A stretch of DNA of 36,965 bases, taken from positions 1 through 36,965 of the forward strand of contig JAFUXZ010000020.1 in the NCBI GenBank assembly GCA_017470795.1. The letters are read 5' to 3'. A program made the translations under genes and the position numbers. Source of the stretch: Paludibacteraceae bacterium (GTDB lineage: Bacteria > Bacteroidota > Bacteroidia > Bacteroidales > Paludibacteraceae). The notes under the pieces were generated by a model. The model did not search any database. It worked only from the letters and a program-made list of their open reading frames with translations, and had not been told where the DNA came from. Each line of letters opens with the position of its first letter. Position 1 is the stretch's first letter. Shown here piece by piece: positions 24,140 through 34,287 of the stretch.

Positions 24140-24742
24140 ATGCTACTTCCTTTATACGACGGTTTGCTGCTTGAGCGGCAGTTAGGACTCGTGTTACGGT
24201 CGTTGGAGCAGGGGCGGATTATCGTCTATCCGACAGACTCGGTCTATGCCTTTGGCTGCGATGCCGGCAATCGGCATGCAGTGGAGCAGATCTGTCGGCT
24301 GCGCCATATCGGAGAGCGCAACCCGCAGCTGGCCATCCTGTGCAGCAGCATCTCACAGATTCGCTCATTCACGCTCTTCGACGACGCCACTTTCCGCCTG
24401 ATGCGGTCATGCCTGCCCGGTCCGTACACCTTTATCCTCGAGGGCAGCAGTCGCCTGCCCAAGCTGTATCGTGAGCGACGCACGATAGGGGTCCGGATTC
24501 CCGACCGGCCGGTCGTAGGTCAGCTGGTCGAGGCTTTCGGCCGGCCGCTCATGACAGCCTCGCTCCGGGCTGAGGCCGACCATGAGGTGGAGTACATGAC
24601 CGATCCGAGTCTGATACAGGAGCGCTACGGATCCGATGTGGCTTTCGTGCTTGACGGAGGCATCGGAGGCACAGAGCCAAGCAGCGTGATCGACTGCACG
24701 GGCGATGAGCCCGTTGTGGTGCGCGGTCATCTGCCGGACTGA
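24140..24742 (+). CDS. Sua5/YciO/TsaC family protein
   Basis: The 200-residue protein has the YrdC fold signature GRIIVYPTDSVYAFGCDAGN and the later blocks CLPGPYTFILEGS and RTIGVRIPDRP. Sua5/TsaC enzymes make threonylcarbamoyl-AMP for the t6A tRNA modification; the short YciO branch, which this length resembles, has less certain activity. The usual lysine after the first block is replaced by arginine in RLRHIGERNPQ, so t6A synthesis should not be assumed. The ATG at 24140 is 16 bases after the S41 stop. It is the last gene before a strong terminator facing gyrB. Confidence 0.88.
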   Translation: MLLPLYDGLLLERQLGLVLRSLEQGRIIVYPTDSVYAFGCDAGNRHAVEQICRLRHIGERNPQLAILCSSISQIRSFTLFDDATFRLMRSCLPGPYTFILEGSSRLPKLYRERRTIGVRIPDRPVVGQLVEAFGRPLMTASLRAEADHEVEYMTDPSLIQERYGSDVAFVLDGGIGGTEPSSVIDCTGDEPVVVRGHLPD

Positions 24743-24765
24743 TTCACAGACAGGATACAGCAAGC

Positions 24766-24810
24766 CTCAGGGCCGAATCTGCCATGCAGCACGATTCGGC
24801 CCTGAGACTT
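24766..24810. terminator. Bidirectional terminator between YciO-like gene and gyrB
   Basis: A perfect 14-bp stem (24766-24779 with 24793-24806) closes a 13-base loop and is followed by ACTTTTCTG on the plus strand. It separates the plus-strand operon end (24742) from the gyrB stop (24845, minus). Confidence 0.8.
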
Positions 24811-24844
24811 TTCTGCCTTCCGCCCGGGGCGGAGCGATACCTTG

Positions 24845-26824
<1,980 letters not shown>

Positions 26825-26878
26825 CTATGCGTTGGACGACCGCCGGCACAGCCCCTCGCAAGGCTCCGGCGAAATCAT

Positions 26879-26887
26879 GCAAAGTTA
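26879..26887 (-). promoter_or_regulatory. -7 box for gyrB
   Basis: The reverse complement reads TAACTTTGC, a full match. Transcription would start near 26872, about 70 bases before the ATG at 26803. Confidence 0.65.
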
Positions 26888-27449
26888 CACATTTTCGCCC
26901 GTCTGTGATTCGGGGTGTGACGGCCTTCAGCCGGTAAAAAACGGGAAACTTCGCCACAGCGGCTGAAAACGGCTCTGACGGCATTTGTGTCCGCCGTGTT
27001 TTTTGTCGATTTTTCTGCGATGCGCTCAGAACGGCTTATTTTGCGTCGTTTTACGTCGCACAGCGGCAGAAAACATGCCCCGGCTCCTGCGCCGGAAGCG
27101 CTGACAGGACAGATGCCTGCCGGTGAGACGCCGCCGACAGCCCCGCCCGAGCGTAATCCCTCCTGCCTGCCCGCCGCCACGGGCTCCAACACCGCACAAC
27201 GCATCCGCCTGCAGCACTCCGGCAGCAGCATGCCGCCCCATGCATCACACACACCCACCGCCACCGGCCACGCACCCGCAAAAGCCGTCCCGCCGACCGT
27301 AGCCGACAGCCACGGCCTCCGGTAAGCCTTATGCAGCATCGCACCGCAAATCGGCAACATACGGCCAAAAATCGATGCACGCACCAGACGTCCGACCGGA
27401 CAAACAGCATTTATGACCGACAACAGAAACACCCTATGTCAAAAAAGCG
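26888..27449. other. Gene-free GC-rich spacer
   Basis: The space between the divergent gyrB and secreted-protein promoters is about 560 bases with no supported gene. A minus frame of 185 codons (26875-27432) runs across the gyrB promoter and is Arg/Gly/Ala/Cys rich without motifs. Blocks GGTGAGACGCCGCC (near 27121) and GGCTCCA...GCACAA..CATCC (near 27181) resemble parts of the 14198-14597 spacer. Confidence 0.55.
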
Positions 27450-27458
27450 TACCTTTGC
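27450..27458 (+). promoter_or_regulatory. -7 box for the 990-residue secreted protein
   Basis: TACCTTTGC is a full match; the predicted start near 27464 gives a leader of about 74 bases. Confidence 0.65.
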
Positions 27459-27537
27459 CGCTGATTATAACTAACATGCAGTAGTTTGGTCATCTGACAA
27501 GGACGCCTGCCACTGCATACCAAAAACAGCGAAAGAT

Positions 27538-30510
27538 ATGAGCAAAATGCAAACCTCGATGTTCAGCATCTGCCGATTCAAAGTCCTCCTGCTCGCACTT
27601 GTGGCTCTCACCACCCTCACGGCTCAGGCAGAGTGTTATACATTCAATCAAACGAGAGAAGCGGATAAGTTTACATTAAGAAACCAAGAAAAAAAACTCG
27701 TCGCTGATTCATATAAAGATTCTATCATCACTCCGGGTAAGTTGCTGCGTTTCAAATTAACATGTCTGGATAGCAGAGCAAAAAGTAATGGCTTCTCGTT
27801 CAAAGTCTATCAGGTCGTAAACGAAGAAAAGCTAGAAATTCTGTCTGTTACTCTAAACGAAAGCATTGCTCTCGCGTCCAACAGCAACAAAGACGGAGAC
27901 GGTAAATATAAGGACTTCAACCAATACGAGATTCCCATCTCACCAGATGCTACCAATATAGTCTTCTACACCAACACAACAGGAAGTGGCTTGTTTTCCA
28001 CTAATGGGGGGAATATACAAGTCTTCGATTTCCAAATTGTCATGGATGATGAGCCACGCATATTCCCTTCGTCCAGCAACTTGTTTTTCGATGCAAATCA
28101 GGAAGAGAGCAGCCAGGAAATAACTTTTGACTATTCTCAAACAGGGTTGATTAGTGTAACGAGCAACAATCCTGCGTTCAGCATATCTCAATCTGTGTAC
28201 AACACCTCCGGTAATTGCTCCGGACGCGACAACCAACTGACCATAACCTACCGACCCTCTTTAAGCGATGCTACGACTGGAGAGATAACACTGCATGCCG
28301 AAAACGGTTTAGATGAGACAATTTTTGTTCAAGGGCTGTATTGTGGTCTCTTGGTAGACGAACCGGATGAATTCGCAATAGAAACATCAGGCTCAGCACA
28401 TAAAGACAAAACAATCTCATGGAATTCGCCTGCGGCCAGACTTTCATTTGACTTTTGGCCTGGTGGCGGTTCTTCTGGTATGTGTTATGTGTATGCATAC
28501 GAATCGAATGACTGTTCCGGAACAGGCGTAGAAGTTTTCAGATTTAATGCCACTCTTGGACAAGGATATAAACAAGGCGCATGGAACAACAACGCATGTA
28601 ACATCGATATTACCGGGAAAGGATATCACAGCATAAAAATCAGTTCGGGTAGTGGCGTAGGATATAAGTGTATCCGCAATATAAAGGTCTCTCCCGACGT
28701 GTACTTTACAACCGACTCAACAAAGTACGAACTTATCACCTACACGGGAACGCAATTTGATCGTTGGCTGATACTCGATTATGCAAATCATCCGGAATTG
28801 GAAGTTAGCCATACGGGCAGTCTGGTCAAAATAGAAGGAACTGACAGGTTGAGTGTCGGTGAGGGATGCGGAACTTTCGAAACAAAAACCATTCACATAT
28901 CCGGTGAGGTAGCATTTGAAGAAGGGGTACAGAAAGATACCGTCACAATATCAGAAGAAGGCAAGCGGTTTATGTCGATTCCAATCACTGTTCTTGTCAC
29001 CAAGCGCGAACAAGCCTTGGCCTGGACGCAGAATCTGGCGGAAACGGTGAGCATCGTTGACACGCTGACACTTACAGACGCGGTAGCAACATCGGGACTG
29101 ACCGCAACATTCTCGTCAGAAGATGCAGGAGTGCATGTTGATGGCAATCGGGTATATTTCAGCGATTATGGCACATTTGACCTGCAGGCAGACCAGAAAG
29201 GCGACAACTTCTACGCTGCGGCAGAGAGCGTGACGAAAACCATCACCGTCCTGCCCAACGACCAAGCCGACCTGACACGCTTCTCCATCGAAGGATTCAG
29301 TTCGTCAGTCGACCCGACAGACGGATCTGAGACCATCATCCCCTCTTCACAGCAGATCAACATCATGGAGTCGGTCATCAACTTCACCACCTCCGCGTAT
29401 GCCACTGTCAAGATTGGCTCAGACGACATCAGCGACGGCGGGCAGTTTGCCGTCATGAGCCGCTCGACCTTCGACCCCTCGACCCGCATCTACACGCTCC
29501 CGACCATCAGCGTGACCTCACAGGACGGCACCAAAACCCAGACCTACACCATCCGTCTGCAGTTACAGCCGCGCAGCACCGCCTTCCTCTTCGACCGCAA
29601 CGTCGACAAGAACTATCAGTCCACGCTGCTCTACAAGGCGGCCAAGGACTACTACGGCGACGCCCTCAACGATGTAGACATCCTATGCGAGGAGGTCAAG
29701 GCAGCCGAGAAAGCACAGGAAATCGTGCAGTGGTATGACGTCATCATCATGCCGCACCTGTATGACGGACGCATCGGGGAGGTCTACCGCCAGCTGTCCA
29801 CATCGCTCGACGGCATGGAGCGCGTGCTCTGCCTGCAGTACGAACTGATCAACGGGCAGTACAGCAGCTACGGCTGGCCGCAGAGCGACGACAACACCAT
29901 CGGTTCGCAAGACTACCTCACGCGCATCACCGGAGAAGGCGTCGACTACAGCAAGTACCGCCTCTTTGACCAACTGCCATTCGTAGACGACAAGCTTCAG
30001 CTGGCCGAAGGCAGCGTCAAAACCATCAACTGCAATGACGACAACTGGATTCGCCGCACGGCAGAAGGCAGCATCTATGAGCAGCACAACTGGGGCTACA
30101 AGAAAGTGCTCGTGATAGGCATCGACGTTGAAGCCAACGCCCCGTCAGCATCAGTGCCGGAACCGACGCCGGCTCCGCGCCGCGTCACGCGGCAGACAAC
30201 CGCCCTCTCGCCGGTTGAACAACTGCTGGCCAATACGTTCACCTATCTGGAAAAGGACACCTACTACGACGAGGTTTCGGGCAAGGCCACCGTGCTGCCG
30301 GAGGTCTACCAAGTGCGTACGCTCCCCGGCATCAGCGATATCATGATGCAGGGAACGCTGCTGCTCAACCCCACCGGCAAGCCGCTGCGCATCTACAACG
30401 CGTCGGGCAGACTCCTCACACAGACGCTGGGCAACGTAGACCTGACGGGCTATCCGACCGGACTGTACTTCATCTGCGCACCCGACGGGCAGATCAAAAT
30501 CCTGCGTTGA
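27538..30510 (+). CDS. Large secreted multidomain protein with type IX secretion-like tail
   Basis: The 990-residue product has a signal peptide (hydrophobic residues 14-31, cut after AQA). Residues from about 32 to 485 are beta-rich with several cysteines and no domain I can name. Residues about 488-575 form an Ig-like segment (ALAWTQNLAETVSIVDTL). Residues about 578-680 look like a DUF5018/cadherin-like sandwich. Residues about 680-870 are an unidentified alpha/beta domain (TAFLFDRNVDKNYQ, WYDVIIMPHLYDG). After a Pro-rich linker, the last 50 residues (PLRIYNASGRLL, PTGLYFICAPDG, IKILR end) resemble a type IX sorting domain. The 5' half is AT-rich and the 3' half GC-rich. It is monocistronic, with its own promoter and terminator. 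Confidence 0.85.
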   Translation: MSKMQTSMFSICRFKVLLLALVALTTLTAQAECYTFNQTREADKFTLRNQEKKLVADSYKDSIITPGKLLRFKLTCLDSRAKSNGFSFKVYQVVNEEKLEILSVTLNESIALASNSNKDGDGKYKDFNQYEIPISPDATNIVFYTNTTGSGLFSTNGGNIQVFDFQIVMDDEPRIFPSSSNLFFDANQEESSQEITFDYSQTGLISVTSNNPAFSISQSVYNTSGNCSGRDNQLTITYRPSLSDATTGEITLHAENGLDETIFVQGLYCGLLVDEPDEFAIETSGSAHKDKTISWNSPAARLSFDFWPGGGSSGMCYVYAYESNDCSGTGVEVFRFNATLGQGYKQGAWNNNACNIDITGKGYHSIKISSGSGVGYKCIRNIKVSPDVYFTTDSTKYELITYTGTQFDRWLILDYANHPELEVSHTGSLVKIEGTDRLSVGEGCGTFETKTIHISGEVAFEEGVQKDTVTISEEGKRFMSIPITVLVTKREQALAWTQNLAETVSIVDTLTLTDAVATSGLTATFSSEDAGVHVDGNRVYFSDYGTFDLQADQKGDNFYAAAESVTKTITVLPNDQADLTRFSIEGFSSSVDPTDGSETIIPSSQQINIMESVINFTTSAYATVKIGSDDISDGGQFAVMSRSTFDPSTRIYTLPTISVTSQDGTKTQTYTIRLQLQPRSTAFLFDRNVDKNYQSTLLYKAAKDYYGDALNDVDILCEEVKAAEKAQEIVQWYDVIIMPHLYDGRIGEVYRQLSTSLDGMERVLCLQYELINGQYSSYGWPQSDDNTIGSQDYLTRITGEGVDYSKYRLFDQLPFVDDKLQLAEGSVKTINCNDDNWIRRTAEGSIYEQHNWGYKKVLVIGIDVEANAPSASVPEPTPAPRRVTRQTTALSPVEQLLANTFTYLEKDTYYDEVSGKATVLPEVYQVRTLPGISDIMMQGTLLLNPTGKPLRIYNASGRLLTQTLGNVDLTGYPTGLYFICAPDGQIKILR

Positions 30511-30540
30511 CGCAGACCCCTATAACTGCCCTATCAGATA

Positions 30541-30571
30541 CGAGACACTCTGCAGAGTGTCTCGCTCTTTT
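30541..30571 (+). terminator. Intrinsic terminator after the secreted-protein gene
   Basis: A perfect 24-base palindrome (30541-30564) folds into a 10-bp stem with loop TGCA and is followed by CTCTTTTA. It lies 30 bases after the stop and 52 bases before the proposed xerD start. Confidence 0.8.
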
Positions 30572-30622
30572 AGGCAGACAACCGCTCTTGGCATCAACAG
30601 ACCCACAAACCCACGCATCGCT

Positions 30623-31513
30623 GTGTCCTCCATCATCAACGAATACAAAGCCTACCTGGCGCTTGAAAAATCGCTCTCCGGCAACACGATAGAAGCCTAC
30701 ATGGCCGACTTGCAGAAGCTGACCGACTACTGTGCCGACCGTCAGATCGAACCCGTCAGTGCAAGCATGTCGGACATCGAGGACTTCGTATTCTGCCTCG
30801 GAAAACAGATGAACAATGCGCGTACGGAGGCCCGCATCATATCGGGAATACGGTCGTTCTACAAATTTTTGCTGTACACACGCCGTATTGAGGACGACCC
30901 AACGCGCCTGATTGATCTTCCCCGTCTCGGCATCCACCTGCCAGAGGTACTGACGCTCGACGAGATTAACCGGATGGTGTCCGCCATCGATCTGAGCCAT
31001 CCGCAAGGTCAGCGCAACCGCGCCATCATCGAGATGCTCTATGGTTCCGGACTGCGCGTGTCAGAGCTCGTCAGTCTGCGCCGTTCCGACATCTATCCGG
31101 ACGAGGGCTACATGCGTATCCTCGGCAAAGGCAGCAAGCAACGGCTGGTGCCAATATCTGGGGAGGCGCTCAAACGGCTTCGGCTCTGGGAGCAAGACCG
31201 TCAGCAGCTGGACATCAAGCCCGAATATGCAGACACAGAATTTCTCAACCGCTATGGCCGCAAGCTGACACGCGCCATGATCTTTACCATCGTCCGCCAG
31301 CTTGCGCGCGATGCAGGCATAGAGAAGACCATCAGTCCGCACACACTGCGTCACAGCTTCGCCACCCATCTGCTTCAGAACGGCGCAAATATCATGGCCA
31401 TCAGCGCGTTGCTTGGACATGAATCCGTCGGCACAACACAGATCTATACGCACCTGGATATTCGCGAGCTCCGCAACGAGATTCTGCGCTGTCACCCCAT
31501 GAACAAAACCTGA
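30623..31513 (+). CDS. xerD: Tyrosine recombinase XerD
   Basis: XerD with XerC resolves chromosome dimers at the dif site. The 296-residue protein has an N-terminal SAM-like DNA-binding domain (SIINEYKAYLALEKSLSGNTIEAY) and a catalytic domain with Arg145 (GSGLRVSELV), the lysine in GKGSKQR, HTLRHSFATHLL, LGHESVGTTQ and the nucleophile Tyr275 in IYTHLD. No ATG lies before the conserved N-terminus; the GTG at 30623 fits it, while a GTG at 30557 falls inside the upstream terminator hairpin. No clear promoter was found in the short gap. It is chromosomal housekeeping rather than a mobile-element integrase, judging by its close match to XerD and the lack of element genes nearby. Confidence 0.92.
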   Translation: MSSIINEYKAYLALEKSLSGNTIEAYMADLQKLTDYCADRQIEPVSASMSDIEDFVFCLGKQMNNARTEARIISGIRSFYKFLLYTRRIEDDPTRLIDLPRLGIHLPEVLTLDEINRMVSAIDLSHPQGQRNRAIIEMLYGSGLRVSELVSLRRSDIYPDEGYMRILGKGSKQRLVPISGEALKRLRLWEQDRQQLDIKPEYADTEFLNRYGRKLTRAMIFTIVRQLARDAGIEKTISPHTLRHSFATHLLQNGANIMAISALLGHESVGTTQIYTHLDIRELRNEILRCHPMNKT

Positions 31514-31640
31514 GGCTGCAGGCATCAACGACGTCTGACGACAAGTGCTCCCCGCGTCCTGACCCGCCGGGACGTCATCACCCGACAGGTCTCCGCCGGA
31601 AAACACACCCAGTCAGCCGACCTGACAGGCTTATATGACA

Positions 31641-31676
31641 GAAGCCCGACGCATGACTGCATCGGGCTTCATTTTT
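31641..31676. terminator. Bidirectional terminator after xerD and a small minus-strand gene
   Basis: A 9-bp stem (31641-31649 with 31662-31670), extended by three inner pairs after one mismatch, is followed by ATTTTTAA on the plus strand. The minus strand has only a short T-poor flank. It touches the stop codon of the 56-residue gene at 31675. Confidence 0.75.
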
Positions 31677-31845
31677 AACGGAGATTTGCTCCTGCGGACT
31701 GTACGTGCTTCACAAACATCGGCCGATAAGCCGCGGCAAACCTCATGATGGCATCCAGCGTCTCCTGCTTCGGACAAGGAGGCAGCTCCATGTCGTCCGC
31801 CAACAGACCTTGATGCAACGGCGTAACGTGTTCTATCATAGGCAT
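31675..31845 (-). CDS. Small protein of 56 residues, unknown function
   Basis: A short minus-strand frame begins at ATG 31845 (MPMIEHVTPLHQGLLADD) and ends at TAA 31675, flush with a terminator hairpin. The sequence is compositionally normal for a soluble acidic-to-neutral protein, with a likely helical C-terminal half (QETLDAIMRFAAAYRPMFV). An internal ATG at 31839 is an alternative start. It has no membrane segment or signal peptide. I recall similar short proteins (PCPxxETL then a helix with FAxxY) in Bacteroidales, but cannot name a family. No clear TAnnTTTG promoter was found upstream. The placement next to a terminator and the non-random protein support a real gene. Confidence 0.65.
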   Translation of the reverse strand: MPMIEHVTPLHQGLLADDMELPPCPKQETLDAIMRFAAAYRPMFVKHVQSAGANLR

Positions 31846-32018
31846 CAGGGGATTTGGGGATTCGTCTGACTATATAACGCACTGCTCTCCGGTTTATTGC
31901 AGACACACAACTTTTTCTGCCCGTTTTTTCAACATGCCTCACCGGGCGGACAGCTGCCGCACCATCACCGCCAACGGCTCCAACCTGTCGGCATTTCGAC
32001 ATGTCACGCTTTATTTCG

Positions 32019-32027
32019 TAACTTTGC
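32019..32027 (+). promoter_or_regulatory. -7 box abutting the start codon of the 572-residue protein
   Basis: TAACTTTGC ends 5 bases before the ATG at 32033, so the predicted transcription start coincides with the start codon. Confidence 0.6.
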
Positions 32028-32032
32028 GCCTG

Positions 32033-33751
32033 ATGCAGATTCGTTTCGTCATATTGGCCGGCATGATGTCCGCAGCAGCGTTGAGCTGTGCCCAGGCCAT
32101 GCTCTCTGCCGCCGAAGATCAGGCCTGCTATGCCGGCACATCCTGCCAACGGACGCAGATTGCCGCGGGGAGCGGCATGCGCAGCTGCATCAGTGCTTCG
32201 GCCGATGATGAGACGGACATCCTTGCCGGCGACGGCATCCTGTTCAGATCTTCTTCACACAACTTTGCTGTAACATCGACCAACGAATCCGTCGTCCGCC
32301 CTGCGGACATCGCGATGACGCACACGGCAACCGACGGGCTGTACGTGCTGCATGTCCGTCCCCACGCACAAGGCTGCACCGTCCTCAAAGTCGAGTCGGT
32401 TGACGAATCGTCACACTCTCCGGTCTACTATATCGACTACGCAGCAACAGCCGGCAGGCATCATGCGCTGCAGACCCGTTGGCACACGCATCATGCCGAC
32501 ATATCAGCAGCCGTCTGTCCGGATGAGACACATCTGCTTGCCCTTGACGGACAGGATAATACCATCAGCATCTACAGCACGCATCAGAGCGGTGCCCCTA
32601 TGTCCACCTCGGACAACGTGAGCCGTTCTGCGGTCAATGGTCTGCCCGCCGATATCCGTGTGTGCGCCATGTGTACGAGTTCTGAAGCCTATGCGTCAGG
32701 CCGGCGGGTCTACCTCCTCGGCTCATTAAGCAACGGGGAAGACGGGGAAACAGCCGAACAGAACAACCGTGTGCTGGCGCTTAACACAACAGACACGGCC
32801 CAGAACATGCGTTTTTCACTCCGCTCTTACTCTGCCTTACTGCGCCCGGCCCTTATTGCCTGTGGCGACAGGTATGGCTGGGACTTCACTGCGTCGGCAG
32901 CAGACGGCCGGAAGCCTACATCATCTGACGGGCTGTGTGCCGGCGGTCTGACCATCACGCCACAAGGCAATGAGGCTTATATCGCCCTGTCGTCGCCACG
33001 CGTCCCCAACATTGGAGAGTCACCCAATCCGGCCAACCGGCGCTATGCCGTCCTGATGCCGGTCACAAACTTCGAGGCTGCGATGGACCCGACGGGTCGG
33101 AGCAAGACAGAACCGCAAGTTGGCACGCCGGTGCTTTTTGACCTCGACCAACGTACCATCTGCAACATCAGCCATACCGGGTCAGGATGGTATGTGCTCC
33201 TTGCAAAAAATCCCGATTTCAACGATGATTTCGCACTCTATCTGTGGAATGGTGAGCGGAACGCTGACGCTTCACCCGTCAGCGTCATCTCCGGTCAGGT
33301 GACACGCTTACCGATTGACCTGACCGACATCACCGCCACCGGCTGCCGGCCAGCTGCCGTGATGGCGCAACAATACGGGAGCCAAATCGTCATCCGCATG
33401 GTGAGCAACAGCAGAGATGCCGACCTGTATGACACACAGCAGACCCAGCAGCAGATCGCTGCCGATGCGTCACGCCGCCCGTGGGTCAAGTTTCGCTCCG
33501 ACCTCTATGCAGCCGGCGTGCCGGGCAGGGAATCCGTCGGCCGCCCGTCCGTGTCACCCCGCGTTGAGCACTGCGCTGACGGCATCATCATCCACAACAC
33601 GGTTCCCGGACATGAAGTCCGCGTCTACAACCGCGCCGGCCAACTCGTCCGACAATGCTCCACAGATGAGCAGGAGACGCGGGTCGAACTTTCAAAAAAC
33701 GGCGTTTTCATCGTTGAAACAGAAGGTTTATGTCTCAAAATCGCCAGATGA
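32033..33751 (+). CDS. Secreted protein of unknown function with type IX-like C-terminal tail
   Basis: The 572-residue protein starts with a signal peptide (MQIRFVILAGMMSAAALSCAQA). Cleavage by signal peptidase I after AQA is likely; a weak lipobox-like ALSC is also present. The body contains short repeated segments such as LYVLHVRPHAQGCTVLKVES, HLLALDGQDNTISIYST and NRVLALNTTDT that suggest a beta-propeller, but I cannot assign a family. The last 45 residues (VRVYNRAGQLVRQC, NGVFIVETEG, LKIAR end) resemble a type IX sorting domain. The ATG at 32033 is chosen over an in-frame ATG at 31934 because it precedes the signal peptide and the promoter lies between them. Confidence 0.8.
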   Translation: MQIRFVILAGMMSAAALSCAQAMLSAAEDQACYAGTSCQRTQIAAGSGMRSCISASADDETDILAGDGILFRSSSHNFAVTSTNESVVRPADIAMTHTATDGLYVLHVRPHAQGCTVLKVESVDESSHSPVYYIDYAATAGRHHALQTRWHTHHADISAAVCPDETHLLALDGQDNTISIYSTHQSGAPMSTSDNVSRSAVNGLPADIRVCAMCTSSEAYASGRRVYLLGSLSNGEDGETAEQNNRVLALNTTDTAQNMRFSLRSYSALLRPALIACGDRYGWDFTASAADGRKPTSSDGLCAGGLTITPQGNEAYIALSSPRVPNIGESPNPANRRYAVLMPVTNFEAAMDPTGRSKTEPQVGTPVLFDLDQRTICNISHTGSGWYVLLAKNPDFNDDFALYLWNGERNADASPVSVISGQVTRLPIDLTDITATGCRPAAVMAQQYGSQIVIRMVSNSRDADLYDTQQTQQQIAADASRRPWVKFRSDLYAAGVPGRESVGRPSVSPRVEHCADGIIIHNTVPGHEVRVYNRAGQLVRQCSTDEQETRVELSKNGVFIVETEGLCLKIAR

Positions 33752-33804
33752 CAGAAGCCCCTGCAAGACCTTATCAGAACTTTTTCAATCCTCATCCATA
33801 ACAC

Positions 33805-34275
33805 ATGACACGCAGAGCCATCTTCCCCGGATCGTTTGATCCCTTCACCATCGGTCATTACCGTATCGTCCAACGCGCACTTGACCTGTTTGACCACATC
33901 ATCATCGGTGTCGGTGTGAACACATCCAAACGTCACCTTTTTGCGTTGGATACGCGCCTTGACATCATCCGCCAGGCCTTTGCTTCCGAGCCGCGCGTGA
34001 CTGTAAAAAGTTACGACGGCCTGACGATGGACTTTGCGCAGGAGGCTGATGCACGGTTTATCCTGCGCGGACTGCGAAGTACGGCCGACTTCGAGTATGA
34101 GCGCACGCTGGCCGAGGCCAATCTGCACTTTGCAGGCATCGAGACCGTTGCCCTGTACACAGAGCCTGACCAAGCCTTTGTCTCGTCAACGGTGGTGCGC
34201 GACATGTACACCTTTGGCAAAGATATTGCACCCTTGCTTCCGCCCGGAGTTGTACTGCCGGACGACAAACACTAA
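33805..34275 (+). CDS. coaD: Phosphopantetheine adenylyltransferase
   Basis: CoaD transfers AMP from ATP to 4'-phosphopantetheine, the penultimate step of coenzyme A synthesis. The 156 residues fit the family. The nucleotide-binding motif is FPGSFDPFTIGHYRIV (TxGH), followed by ILRGLRSTADFEYE and the C-terminal VSSTVVRDM. It starts 53 bases after the secreted-protein gene and ends 12 bases before the second S41 gene, a pairing common in Bacteroidales. Confidence 0.97.
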   Translation: MTRRAIFPGSFDPFTIGHYRIVQRALDLFDHIIIGVGVNTSKRHLFALDTRLDIIRQAFASEPRVTVKSYDGLTMDFAQEADARFILRGLRSTADFEYERTLAEANLHFAGIETVALYTEPDQAFVSSTVVRDMYTFGKDIAPLLPPGVVLPDDKH

Positions 34276-34287
34276 ATCCTCAACATC

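Noticed and set aside
26875-27432. 185-codon minus-strand frame in the gyrB spacer
   Set aside because: It overlaps the gyrB promoter and is rich in Arg, Gly, Ala and Cys with no motif.
30623-31513. Integrase of a mobile element
   Set aside because: The sequence matches chromosomal XerD closely, and no element genes, attachment repeats or cargo were found around it.
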